From: Aplysia californica | Taxonomy: Eukaryota; Mollusca; Gastropoda; Aplysiida; Aplysiidae | Reading direction: 5' to 3' | DNA: 64,000 nucleotides | NCBI RefSeq assembly: GCF_000002075.1 | Contig: NW_004797295.1 | Coordinates: forward strand, 2,230,367 to 2,294,366 | Shown here: positions 37,191 through 47,837 of the stretch, piece after piece | Position numbering within the stretch: position 1 is the stretch's first letter | Layout of the letters: the number at the start of each line of letters is the position of its first letter | Notes under the pieces: generated by a model | Told to the model about the DNA's origin: nothing | The model's input: only the letters and a program-made list of their open reading frames with translations | Database searches by the model: none | Program-made: the position numbers and the translations under genes

Positions 37191-40100
37191 CGTGTTCCTC
37201 AAAAGCCTTACTGCCACACATCACAGCTTTACACCCCTATGATCAGTCGAGACACAGGGTTTTTCCACTAATCCACATCAATGGAGCAATCTTTCAGAGA
37301 GTTCATGTGTCATAATGTGGTGGAATCAAGTGCTCGTCAATTTCGGAGCATATGGAATTATTGGTATAATCCTAAAGCTTGTTTATCTATCTTGCTTTTG
37401 GTGAAAAAAAGTACCTATCTGTCTTGAAAAGAAGTCAAGACATTTGCGATTGAAAGAAGTGGGGGTCGCCTGGTGTTAGAGGTAAAATTAGCCAGAAAAT
37501 GTCTGCCGTAGTTTAGTGACTTGCAAAGCTTGAGTGTACATGGAAACAGAAAATGTACGCTTTTTGTGCCTTGGATCAATGCTTTTAAGTAAAATCTTAC
37601 CAGAAATCTGTCCTTACACGGACATAACAGGTGTTGAGCTAAAAATAAAAAAGTATTAAAAACTGCGCTTGGGGCGGAAAGATGTCAATTTGTTCAATTT
37701 CATTATTTTGACAAGCACCTGATTTCACCACGATGTGACACACATACCAAAGTAAATCACATAAGGGTATAGTATATAGACGTTCATGGGCATCATTCCA
37801 ACACTAAAGGGTATGAAACTCCTAGAGAGTAGTAAATACTGCTATAATTAGTATAAAACTGTTATGTGTTCTTGCTTTTTAAAAAGGTGAGAATGTAGTA
37901 CATACTTCCCTTAGCTCAGACTCCAATTTATTACTTACACAACCAATCTCATCATTCTCTTCTTTAAAAATCAAAAGCTGCAGCCACATATTTCAAAGAA
38001 AGTGAAAACAACTACTGAAATTTACCAAGTTCAACTTATCAATATATTATCAATGTCTGTTGGTGGGTGGGGGGGGAGAGTGTTACCCTTCCACTCAGAG
38101 CAGTAGTGGCAAGTACTCCTCAATATACATGATGATGGAACCAAGAAGAAACAAAATAAAAAATTAATAAATTGATCCCTCCTACATCTATTCAACCTTC
38201 AACCAAAAGGCAGCAGATATCAATAAACTTATACCTATTGTTACGGTGATGCGTGGAAAGGGACATGAGAGAAATGAAATGAAGCTCACTTGGAACAAGC
38301 TTGGAAGGATGGCTCAGGACAGAGATAAATGGAAGGAGCTTGTATGTGGCCTATACCCTGCCAGGGGTGAAAGGCATTGATGATGATGATTGTTACGGTA
38401 ACCAACTTACTCTCAAGAATGCTTGGACATCTCGCAAGTGGGATGTATACTTCAATTTCAAGTTTTCAGGGACACTCTCACCAGTCTGGGGACAAAAGTT
38501 GCAAAAACTGTGTCATATTTCATGGGTTACATTCTTTATCATTAAATATAAAAATAACAATCAAAATGTTGATCAATCTGTTGGTAAAAAAGAAGAGCCT
38601 GCTGGATATGAAGGTAAAACAAAACAATACAAAAATAACCTAAATATGGCTTCTCCGTTACTATGATAAATTATTTTGCCATTTAACAGGACCTTGGACT
38701 TAAAATACAAACAGATAATTGCTACAATTGTAAATTAATATTCTAAATACTAATACTTTTTACACACATGATGCTTCTTTACTGTAGAATCTATTAAATG
38801 TTTCAAACAATACACACATACCTTAGGAAACTCGAGATAGTACACTTAAATATGAATGAGACTGAATGAAGCAGGAAAAGTTCCCACAATAAATTGTGTC
38901 AGGTATACAAAGAGTAAACTTCCACTAAGACAAAGAGAGCAGAGCAATGCCTATTCTACCAAGGCATTATGATATCTCTTAACAATCTAATACTAATACA
39001 ATGAAATCATGTTTTTCGAGTCCACTGTATACAACATAAATAATACAAAGTTACAGAAGAATCATCAACTGATGCTTCACACTTTTAAAACTTGGTATTA
39101 GTACTCACCCAATGAATGAGCACATATTTCGGCAAGGAAGTATTTGGGTCTGTCACTCTGCAGTATGCATACATCATTTTTCCACTGCTGAGGTCCTCAG
39201 CCATTTCTTCGATGCCTCCATCTTTAAAACGAGACACAAAAATAATTTCTGATGAAAGTGAAAAAAAAAAAAATTTTTTTTACACAAATGTTTTTACAAT
39301 AAAAGAATTATAATCAAACAAAAAGAGTATGACATGGCTCTGCATACTTCAATTGATTTTATTTTTACTTTCTAGCTTAATCAGCTATATAATGCTACAT
39401 GTTGCACTGGCCACTACATATCAGAGAATGAAGAGCAGGCTGTCAACTGCAACAGCAGAGGTGTAGATAATAAATAAAGTAAGAAATAACAATCAATATG
39501 TTGGAAAAGAATAGGAACAGCAATCATTTCAGTACTCACCCCCTGTACCAACAAGTTTCAAAACTGGAGTTTGCCCTTCATATCCATACAAAGCCCTGGA
39601 GGAAAAAAAGCAGTTAGAACTGTTTACTCTGTTTACAACACAGAAATGATAAGGCCACAGTAATTAGTCTACTAACAGACATTCAAAGGAATATGGGGAG
39701 GAAGAAAACAGGGGGGGGGGGAGGGGAGAGGTCGGGGATTGACTAACTGTCCTTGTAACTGGAACATCTGATCCAGCCTTTTTAAGAGTTCTAAATCATG
39801 TAATTTATATGCTGGAAGCAGAAGTATGCATTACTGAACAGTCTAAGTTATGGAGGCAGTGTTAAGAGAGTTCAATGAGACATGTGTTTTATTCAGATAT
39901 ATAACAATATAAGTATGTCACTCTTTAGGAAGAGGCAATCCTGTAATTCTCTGGTCGTCTAGGCATGGTTTTTCAGGCTTTTTACATGCTCCGACGACCA
40001 CAGAAGTGCCTCGGGACCGGTTGCGAACGACGATAACGATAACCTGTAAGCACACAAGTTAGTCTGCTTTGACTATGAAAGTTAATTTTTACGAAGATTA

Positions 40101-43044
40101 TTGGCCACATTCCTTTCACTGTTTTGAAAATATGATAGCATAGACGTAGGGTAACAAACACACTAACAATGTCATCACTTAGAAGCGGCCCCCATGTGAT
40201 TTTTCGGCCTACTTTTATTAAATGCTAGGGATGAAGATGACGAATTATTTCCAAATTTTTGGTTACTCTATGCGAGGAGTTGGGAATGAGGGTTGTGTCC
40301 TGCCCCCCAGGACAGCCTGGCGGGGATCTAGAGTAAGCACCAAACAAACTTAACACTAAGACTAACACGCATGTCATTTCCTACATAGGAACATCATCAT
40401 CGCCAACATAAATAATCATCCTCATGCTCACTATCACAATTACCATTACCGTCACCATCGCCAACAACATCATCATCATCAGCAGCATTATCATCATCAT
40501 CATCATCATTACCGACTCAACAATTCCCCTTTCATATAACAATCTGCACCATTACTTTCTTTTTATGTAACCAACAAAAACGGGCACCAAAATCAGGACA
40601 CGGGGGAAAAAAACAAAAAAAACACAATATAAGTATGATAATTTTATATGCTCATTTACCTAAAAACCTCTACTTCTCAAGCCTAAATATCCCAGCCTAA
40701 TTTTGCCCTTGTATAACAGTAAACAGATGGTAAAAATAGACTTTTTATAAAGTCATAATCACTACTTATTTGAAAAGACAAGAACTGGGGTTCAAACAAA
40801 GTCATAAAACGGCAAAGTATGAAAATTAAAATTAAGCTCGGTCATCACTCAATTTCGTTTTTTTATTTAGGCTTTTATAAAAAATCAAGTCTTGGTTTTT
40901 TTTAATTGGTCTTGCAAAAAAGAGCAACGACTTCGAAGGATGTGGTGGCTTCCACAGTCTAGAAGTTAGTTTGTTACTGGTTTTAGTTTTAGCGTCAATA
41001 AAATGGCAGCCTGCGTACTGTACTGTGTATAGTGTATGCTTCAAATGCTTCCCAAGATGTTGAGACTGATTCAGAATGCTATTTAATCTGGTCTACTGTG
41101 GTAATAATAGGCCCTATAGACTGTACAGCACATAAATTGCTGTTGAGTGAGTGAGAATTTGCACTATTAGATTTTAAAATGTCACTTGTTATTACTAGAT
41201 CTAAGTCATGAGTACCCTCAATATGATTCTATGAATTGTTGGCTCTCAGCTTTTTCATATTATGGTCCATAATCGTAAAGGGCGAAGCATGCAGAATTTT
41301 TCCATCACACTCAGTGTCAGTGTCATTGAGATTTTAAAATGTCACTTGTTATTACTAGATCTATGTCATGAGTACCCTCAATATGATTCTATGAATTGTT
41401 GGCTCTCAGCTTTTTCATATTACGGTCCACAATCGTAAAGGGCGAAGCATGCAGAATTTTTCCATCACACTCAGTGTCAGTATCATTGAGGTAGCAATTA
41501 TAGATAACATAACATCCAACTCATGGCCATTTTAAAAGGTAAAATTGACATAGATCTAGATCTAGTCTATATTGAGATAGAAATTTCCAAGTTGGACGTA
41601 CAACTTTAGAATCTGGGTCCGATCTGTTTAGACTTGGCATCATCCACACAGAGTACTGGATATCGATACTGATTTAGATATTATCGATGTTCTATCAGTA
41701 GATCTAGCCTACAAATTGAGCAATAAAATTGTACTTGCTTTTAACAAGGCAAGGGGGGTCTTGCCCCCCTGACTCTGACCTAACAAAAACATGGAGGGGG
41801 GGTTTGAGGGGGGCATGCCCCCCGGAATGAATGTGACCATAATTTGATGTTTTTCAATTAGGTTTGATAGGTTATCTCTCCATGATATCAGCACGCACAT
41901 CAAAAAGTAATCGTTTAGAACCAGAAGTAATTGTCATAGGAGTCAAAACTATTATCCTCAAACGGGAACCAGATTCTTAAGTAGAAGGCCCTCCCCAAGG
42001 TGAAGAAAAGAAAATGTTTTTTGAATTTGTGTCTAGATCTAGATCTGATACTAATATCTAGATCTAGATCTAGATCTAGCTAGATCAAATCTAAGTCTAA
42101 ACTAAAGTTGATTTGGATAAACAAATTCTGAGCAGCCATTTTTCAGAGAAAGTGGCTATTCTCACCCGCCCGGAAGTTCTCGCAAGATCAACTCTTCCCC
42201 TCTTCTTTCTCTCTCTGTCTCTTTCTGAATACTGTCTATCGGTGTGGACGATCAAATTGACCAAAACAAAGTTAAAAAATGATGTTAAAACACAAAAGTA
42301 AATTAATTTGGTTGTCTACAAAGATGCTACGGCTATTTAACTTTTCGAATCGAGCCGAACTACGCGGGTCGCCATTTTGTTTTGCCCCGAAATTCTCGCG
42401 CTACTCCTCTCTCTCTTTCTCTCTCTCTGTCCACTGCCCACAGTACAGACAAAATTGTACGCTTTTAGTAGGCTACAGTTGAAATGGAACGTTTGTTCAC
42501 AGCACAGAATTCTACATTTTTTCCTCACAGTGTAGAATTCTATGGTTTAGGGTGAACGCGCACCGGGTGAGAATAGCCACAAGACTCGCCTGCACTATTC
42601 TCACTCCGGGTGAGAATAGAGGTGGCCTTTTTCAGACTGCTAAGCCCTCCTAAGCCCTAAGCTAAAAAACATCAGTGTCATCAGCAATACTCAACAGAAG
42701 ACAGATAGGCCTATCCGGAAAATGAGACTCTATATATAGATCTATGTCAAAATCATTGGACACAGTCAGCACATTGGGGAACATCAAAGTAAACAAGGAA
42801 AGTTTACCAAACCTTAGAACTTAGAAGTCTAGCAGAGTCGTCGGAGTCGTAATTTGGAGGTGTGGCAAGGTGCCGGTTATTTGTTGTGCATGTCTTATTA
42901 TTATAAACACTAGGGCTATTAGACAAAACAAGTTTATTTACAATCATTAGCTAGGCCATACCAGTCAGTGTCGTCTTTATCATCAAAGACTTGTTCGTAT
43001 GCCTTGAAAAGGGAATCTTTATTCTTCTTTAAATCCACAGCCAT
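26255..43044 (-). CDS. DBNL: DBNL / Abp1, drebrin-like actin-binding adaptor (complete)
   Basis: DBNL binds F-actin and, through its SH3 domain, dynamin and other endocytic or signalling partners at the cell cortex. The coding exons, in gene order, are 42962-43044, 39540-39595, 39109-39221, 38411-38485, 36684-36824, 36150-36227, 35130-35216, 33728-33847, 30466-30546, 29952-30061, 29234-29384, 28055-28220, 27316-27543, 26255-26394. All borders are GT/AG with matching phases and give 542 residues (human DBNL is 430). The ATG at 43044 starts [18 protein letters not shown], close to mouse MAVNLSRNGPALQEAYVR. The order is ADF-H (1-135), coiled coil (about 160-275), Pro/Glu-rich linker (about 280-480), SH3 (about 484-542). 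The protein ends in [10 protein letters not shown] followed by TAA. Cortactin shares the SH3 type but lacks the N-terminal ADF-H domain. Confidence 0.94.
26521..26700 (+). repeat. Dispersed repeat with TTTGTATAGCAC / GCGCTTTAC motifs, copy 1
   Basis: An (AAT)n lead is followed by TAGTATTTGTATAGCACATA, CAGGCTGGACAGCAAGCTC, TTTGCGCTTTAC and CCCCAGCAGACCATAGAACA. The same order recurs, more decayed, at 29403-29530 and 53785-53870. It lies in a DBNL intron. The class is not recognised. Confidence 0.55.
28055..30061 (-). CDS. DBNL: DBNL exons 10-12: Pro/Glu-rich linker
   Basis: Exons 29952-30061, 29234-29384 and 28055-28220 encode residues 279-420. [17 protein letters not shown] recalls mammalian HPREIFKQKERAMS, a DBNL landmark. 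The next two exons meet in a Pro-Glu repeat: one ends [10 protein letters not shown] and the other begins [18 protein letters not shown], so the alternating tract crosses the intron. An acidic patch, [13 protein letters not shown], ends the region. The sequence is probably disordered. Confidence 0.88.
28279..28540 (-). repeat. SINE composite with shared tail
   Basis: On the minus strand this reads a segment with TGCACTTTAAAGATCCTTTG and GGCTCCAGCCGCCACC, then the shared SINE tail CATATGACCTTATGCAGTTG ending CACCGTAAAACA. On the plus strand next to it is GGTTCGAATCCCAGACAC, a tRNA-like B box pointing the other way, so two repeats probably meet here. It lies in a DBNL intron. Confidence 0.5.
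28783..28957 (-). repeat. SINE-like repeat, short head type (minus copy)
   Basis: Close copy of the unit at 60251-60435, with the tail end at 28783 and the head (CACCAGAGCACCCGCCAACC on the plus strand) at 28957. It lies in the DBNL intron between exons 11 and 12. Confidence 0.7.
29403..29530 (+). repeat. Dispersed repeat, copy 2
   Basis: Shares AATAATAAATAGCATTTGTT, CAACAGCAAACTCTGTGCC and CCCCAGCAGACCCTAGAACA with the copy at 26521-26700. It starts 18 bases upstream of the acceptor side of DBNL exon 29234-29384. Confidence 0.5.
30466..36227 (-). CDS. DBNL: DBNL exons 6-9: coiled-coil region
   Basis: Exons 36150-36227, 35130-35216, 33728-33847 and 30466-30546, each a whole number of codons, encode residues 157-278. 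The sequence is dominated by Glu, Lys, Arg and Gln ([39 protein letters not shown]), the expected helical region after the ADF-H domain. [14 protein letters not shown] corresponds to mouse VGKDSFWAKAE. Because all four are phase 0, skipping any of them would keep the frame. Confidence 0.9.
35517..35812. mobile_element. piggyBac-like MITE, 296 bp
   Basis: TTAA flanks both sides (35513-35516 and 35813-35816). The ends are CCCTTTGAGCCC and, read inward from the right, CCCTTTGAGCACC. A minus-strand segment reads [11 protein letters not shown], acidic like the start of a piggyBac transposase. No catalytic part remains. It lies in the DBNL intron between exons 6 and 7. Confidence 0.7.
36684..43044 (-). 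CDS. DBNL: DBNL exons 1-5: ADF-H actin-binding domain
   Basis: Five exons (42962-43044, 39540-39595, 39109-39221, 38411-38485, 36684-36824) encode residues 1-156. TDW joins [19 protein letters not shown] across intron 1, as in mammalian [30 protein letters not shown] and VLIHW follow. The 75 base exon 38411-38485 reads [20 protein letters not shown] and QAFLR, matching mammalian [38 protein letters not shown] closes the domain. The 75 base exon is easy to miss because it lies next to a LINE insertion. Confidence 0.92.
37053..37188 (+). repeat. (CT)n and (TA)n microsatellites
   Basis: A 45 base CT run (37053-37097) and a (TA)n run (37142-37188) lie 200 to 300 bases from an M442 element in a DBNL intron. 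No other feature depends on them. Confidence 0.85.
37304..37746. mobile_element. M442 inverted-repeat element, copy 2 (uninterrupted)
   Basis: 443 bp, the only copy without an insertion. The ends are CATGTGTCATAATGTGGTGG and, read inward from the right, TATGTGTGTCACATCGTGG, each followed by AATCA and (G/C)TYGTCAA. Internal landmarks shared with the other copies are TAAAGCTTG, TTTTGGTGAAAAAA, GGGGTC(G/A)CCTG and TTTTTGTGCCTT. It lies in the DBNL intron between exons 4 and 5. Confidence 0.8.
38248..38388 (+). mobile_element. 5'-truncated LINE 3' end with 11 bp target duplication
   Basis: 141 bp bounded by perfect repeats ATTGTTACGGT (38237-38247 and 38389-38399). It encodes [20 protein letters not shown] and PARGERH and ends in a (TGA)n tail, the C-terminus of a non-LTR retrotransposon. 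It is the same element type as 47838-48295. The right duplication ends 11 bases before the edge of DBNL exon 38411-38485; in gene direction the insertion sits just after the splice donor. Confidence 0.85.
40470..40510 (+). repeat. (CAT)n microsatellite
   Basis: An imperfect CAT run in DBNL intron 1. The wider stretch 40390-40510 is also rich in CAT/ACC triplets. Confidence 0.7.
41171..41490 (+). repeat. Tandem duplication of a 160 bp unit
   Basis: 41171-41330 and 41331-41490 are the same 160 bases head to tail with about four differences, so the duplication is young. It lies in DBNL intron 1. The unit has no coding signal that I recognise. Confidence 0.92.
42031..42086 (+). repeat. (AGATCT)n hexamer array
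   Basis: TCTAGATCTAGATC repeats form two blocks split by a short spacer. Scattered AGATCT pieces also lie at about 41557-41566, 41701 and 63245-63260. Confidence 0.8.
42152..42580. mobile_element. Inverted-repeat element with 17 bp perfect ends, 429 bp
   Basis: The left end GTGGCTATTCTCACCCG is matched perfectly by the inverted right end. Inside are a CCGGAAGTTCTCGC segment, a GTCGCCATTTTG segment and a TCTCGCGCT segment, plus CT-rich runs. There is no open frame of note. Clear target duplications are not seen beyond two A bases. It lies in DBNL intron 1, about 380 bases after exon 1. Confidence 0.75.
42595..42619. repeat. 25 bp palindrome made of the same element ends
   Basis: CTATTCTCAC, five bases, GTGAGAATAG. 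This repeats the terminal sequence of the element ending at 42580, with the two termini nearly back to back. It may be a copy reduced to its ends. Confidence 0.6.
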
Positions 43045-43064
43045 GACTTCCTTGTAAGTACCCC

Positions 43065-43124
43065 GCACTTCCTATTCGAGGAGTTTGGTAGGAGTAACAT
43101 TTACGAACGCCCGACCCGGAAGTG
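43065..43124 (-). promoter_or_regulatory. Likely DBNL proximal promoter with ETS-type sites
   Basis: CCGGAAGTG at 43116-43124 fits the ETS/GABP consensus and lies 72 bases upstream of the DBNL start codon. A second GGAAGTG lies on the minus strand at about 43066-43072. No TATA box in the DBNL direction was seen. The transcription start is not known, so this is a guess from motif and position. Confidence 0.35.
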
Positions 43125-46100
43125 GTATAAAAAAAACATGCTAACGACGTCACGAGTATGTGTGTACACAAATAAATTACACAAGGAAGATACACAGAAA
43201 AGCTTTTATGCCAATTAGGTCTATTTCCCCCAGCCCTTTACACGACAATAAGCTGTAACTTTTTACATATTAAAAACTCATAGTTACTACTTCAAATCCT
43301 CAAAACGTCAAGGTAAACATAAAGTAGCATGATGAGCAACAAAACATTGCATTATATGGTAAACTCTCTGTCCATTTTCCAATTTCTTTAAAGATGAAAA
43401 GCTTTCGCGTACCTGGAAAGTAATTTTCGCGAATGCTTGTTGACAAACTGCTTTACGCTTGTTGGGAGAGAACCAGGTGAATTAGGCCTAGCCCTGATGG
43501 CTTCTGTTTCTTTCATTGAGAATCATTGGACGTTGTGGACTGAGAGAACTAACGAAAAAACCGTTTCACAGATAAGAATTTTTAAGCCTTAGGCCAATGA
43601 CTGCTGTTCACCGCTGAAAGGTTTTTTAGTGATGAAATTAATAAAATAGCGTATTTTTATTTGTGCTTTTTTTTGTTTTTATTGAGGTCAGCTGTTTCTT
43701 TTGATTGAGTTTGAGAATTGAGGGGTTGATTGTTTTGTTTTTATGTTCCAAGAAATATGCTAGGCTTACATATATGTCATGTCACATGTGTACACAGATA
43801 AATCTAGGTCTAGAATCTATTCAATTTTGTTGGTTGTTTTTGTTCCTTTTGTCATTTTTCAATCTTGTTAGGCTATAAAAAGTCCTACCAAGTCGTGTTT
43901 GTTGTGTGGTTTTTGTTGTTGTTTTGTTTTTGGTGTTTGTTTGTTGTTGGTTTTTTTTGTTTTTTGTTGTTGTTTTTTGTTGTTGTTTTTTTGGGGGGGG
44001 GGGTATTGACGATGTTTCAATTGTCTCTTGACTCTTAGAATGTCCCCATCATGCTCGCAAGCTCCAGACGGCCAGGAGATTCTAGAATGATCTAGTCTGC
44101 ATTTGTCGCGGCCACGATTTTTTTGGCATTTTTTGTGGTACGCATACGCATATATATAAATATACCAGCCACAATTTTTGCATTTTTCCCCACAAAAAAA
44201 ACTCATCGCGGTGGAATAAAAAATCCTGCCCCCCCCCAAAAAAACCAACCTTTTTCTCACTTGTTGACAGCTCGTTGATTTGTTATTTTCATGTTACGAA
44301 TGTAAACAAAAATTACATTACCTAGGCCTACTAGTACTACATGTATTTATAGTGCTGTTTCTCTTTTATTTTTCCCTCTTTGTTGTGTTTTAATTTGTGT
44401 GTTAAATTTTTTTTCTTGTTATTGTTCTGATATATATATATCTATATGTTGTGTTTCTATTTTTTGTGTTTACATATCGTAATGTCATTTAATTTGATGT
44501 TGTTCCTATCTTTTTTAAAAATACAAATGTGTTATGTTAGAGCGTGTCCCCACCAAAACTGAATACTGACTCGGGCAAGCCCCTTGTATGTGATTCCAAA
44601 ATTTAATATGCAATGTCCTGTACTTTTTCTTGAATTACTATTACACACGTTTAGGGTTAAAACAGCCAATCTTCGGATAGGTGGATGCATGCCTTTATTT
44701 ATTAATGTTTGTGGTTGTGTACGTAGATGCTGAGACTAGGTGAGACAAGGTGCCCGGTTACCGTGTATGTAGATAATGAGACAAGGTGCCTGGTTACCCT
44801 GTACCGTGTCCGTTATTCTTTTTACAAGTCAAGTGCTTTGTTCACAATTTACTTCTATTGTTTCAGTGATAAATTTTTGTTTTCACTCCCGTACTCAGAT
44901 GCACTGTTTTGGAGGGTCACAGGGCTTTATTTTTTAATATGCTTAACTTATATATATATTTATAACTATGGCAGTCTATGGCCACTAAGGCTGACACAGT
45001 CGCAAATCAGCCTCAATCACCCCCATCCTCCCAATTTCATCAAAAGGGCAAAATATCAGACAATTTTTAGGCTTAGTGTAATAATATATGATTCAATTAA
45101 AACCCTCCAATATTTTTTTTAAAACTGATAGTAAAAGACAACATAAAGTCAATATTCATGTAAAATTAATTAAAATGGACAGTAAAACTAGACACTGTAC
45201 AATACCTGAGCACAAGACAGAAGTGAAAGTACAATATAATACAGTTATTTATAGCAAATCATGCTTTGCTTTTTTTCAGATCCAACTTCATTTAATTGAA
45301 ATTGATTTGAACTGTTAAAAAGGTTACCTGAATTACTAAAAAGATTAAAAAAACAAAAGCTCCAATAACTCTATATGCTATTTCTGACATGTACGGAGCC
45401 GATAATTCAACCCATAGTTATATAACTGTACGTCAGCTCTAGTCATCAGTCTGGTATTTTTTCAAACCAGAAATAGTGTTGTTTTTTGGGGAATTCCATG
45501 ATGCAAGTTTTAAATCGAGCAACTAAATTTACAGCCGGGCTTCCGCTAAAAAAAATATATAACTTTTTGTGTGGCCGGTGAATACCAATGGTGTGCAAGC
45601 AAGAGCAAAATCTTGTTCGAGTAAGTCTAACAATTTCTTCAATGAAAGAACAGTTAAATCTCACTGGAACAGTGGCATGAGACAATTGTCAGTTTGTTGA
45701 CAGCTACTTGCATGGTCTCTACTAGAGGCCTATTGTAGGGTTAGAATTGCAATAGGTTGAAAAGTTTAGAGTAGCTACTCTGTTTGACACCTGATAAGAT
45801 TTCCAATTTATATTCATAACAGAATTAACCTAGTGTTGATGGTTGATTATATCAGCTGTAAGTTTCATCCTCTGGTGTTGCAGCAGATTTTTAAATTGGG
45901 CATAATTTGAGTTGCTTTTCACGTTTGTTTTTATTCTGTTTTATTATATCACCAAACATTGAGTGGGCTCTACTTCCCATTTACGTTTAACTTTCTAAAA
46001 ATGTAAAGGTTTATTTGGCCTTTACTCACTTAGTTTGCATGTTCTAGAGCTTTTGCCAACATAATATGGTGAACATATTTTTCCTGACACCACAGCACAG

Positions 46101-46570
46101 GCTATTGCTAATGGCAAGTGGAGGGTATATTCCTGGATAGCTGTTCGACATACAGTAGCCTCCGTCTAAACGCACGGTGCTCGGAAGAGCTCTTTAGCAT
46201 GTGTTTATACGGAGCGTGCATTTACATGAAGCTGTGCAAAAGGAGGAAGGGATGCAATTATCTCAATTCCTTGATATTATAGTGTGACCTCCTTTGGAAG
46301 TGGGGGTCAGTTTGGCAGAAAATGTGATGATATGTGACTGTTTTGTGAAAGATTCTCCGACTACGGTTAAGAATACAAAGGTGTTGAATGGTGGGGGGGC
46401 AAAAAGACAGACTCTATGTAATGATATGCACCATAAAATGTTGGGAACAGATAGCCTAAGAGGAAACTGTTGGTGATAGTTATAGAGATGACAGCACAGC
46501 CACGTGGCTATCCAGGCGACTACCCCCGACCATAAATTCATGGACGACATCTGAATCATAGATCTCTACA

Positions 46571-47252
46571 TTTGTGTCATGACGTGGTGGAATCAGGCTC
46601 TCGTCAATTTTTGAGCATGTAGAATTATTGATATCATCTTAAAGCTTGTTCATTTGCCATCCTTTTGGTGAAAAAAATATTCATCTATGTTGATTTAAAG
46701 TCGAGATATTTGCAATTGAAGGAGATGGGGTCACCTGTTTTCAGATGTAAAATTACGGAGAAAATGGTCGACAAAAGTTTGTTTTTTCCTTAGCTTAAGA
46801 GTCCGTGGTAACTGAAAATTTACATTTTTTGTGCCTTCAATAAATGTGAGGTGTGCTGACAAAATGAGTTACTTCTCGCAATCCAAGAATGGAAATATCT
46901 GCCAAAAATCGACACTGGGGGTCAGATTTACGGATTTTCAATTGACGCCATTTTCTTCAAGTTTGCAGTGTCTTTTACTATTTCATACTTACAAATTGTA
47001 CAAACTTCACCTATAAAGTTGATAAATCAATTTCCATAAGGTTGAAATCCGAGAAGTAACTCGTTTTGTCAGCACACCTCACAAATGTTTTTCAGGCAAA
47101 TCAACACAGAAATGAGTTCTTTAAAAGGGCATGAAAGGTGTGGAGCAAAAAACAAAAAATTTGATAAAAATTCACAAACCTGCGGGAAAATGCCAGTTTC
47201 TTTACTTTGACTATTTTGACGACAGCCTGATTCCACCACGCTGCCTCACATT
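46571..47252. mobile_element. M442 inverted-repeat element, copy 3, split by a hairpin element
   Basis: The ends are TTTGTGTCATGACGTGGTGG and, read inward from the right, AATGTGAGGCAGCGTGGTGG. Removing the nested element and one target duplication leaves 441 bp, in line with the 443 bp copy at 37304. No coding frame. Confidence 0.8.
46846..47082. mobile_element. 237 bp MITE with 33 bp near-perfect terminal inverted repeats
   Basis: The left end GTGAGGTGTGCTGACAAAAT and following GAGTTACTTCTCG is matched inverted at the right end with one difference in 33 bases. AAAT is duplicated on both sides (46842-46845 and 47083-47086). The interrupted host element shows the empty site in its other copies. 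It has no coding frame, so it must have moved with a transposase in trans. The family is not known to me. Confidence 0.85.
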
Positions 47253-47837
47253 TAGAGAAATATTTTTCTTGTGATTTATTGAACAAAAACATTTTAAGTT
47301 CTTCGAGCGCAGCGGATTAGGCTTACTTGACTAATCTTTAATCCTATAGTGGCCTATCTAGTGTTTTACAGTCTTTTATTGTAAGATTACAAAGCTCTTT
47401 CTTTTTTGATTTGATCCTTTTTCTTCTTCATAATTCAGTTCCTAATAATATTGTCTAAAAAAAAATTCACAAATTAATTTACAAACTAAAGCATGTATAT
47501 TCTTGAAAGTGCATGAAGTTTGTTATATTTTGGGTTCCAGTTTTTTCTATAAATGGATTTTTTGGTAGTGTCAGAGTTTGGCAAAGTTCCCCCCTCCAAA
47601 AAAAAAAAAGAAACTTGATCTTTCGTAAACACCTTGAATGTCAAGGTCATTGTTATAATTTGCGTATGATCATTGTCATTATCTACTGATGTATACAATA
47701 ATCTGTCAGAAAATTTATAACCATTGTGTTTTTTCAGTGTTCAAATCTTGAATTTTACATCTTATACTTGTTTCCTCATGAACACCTGAACATTTTTGGT
47801 AAACACATTGATAGAAATAAGGTTAAGAAATGGATAT

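Noticed and set aside
38301-38666. 121-residue plus-strand frame beginning [15 protein letters not shown]
   Set aside because: It is a chimera of the LINE tail in a wrong frame and antisense DBNL exon 4.
45446-45685. Minus-strand 79-residue frame with many Cys and Arg
   Set aside because: It was considered as a LINE remnant, but no diagnostic motif was found.
46152-46230. ACAGTAGCCTCCGTCTAAACG, like another pogo-type end
   Set aside because: No matching right end was seen.
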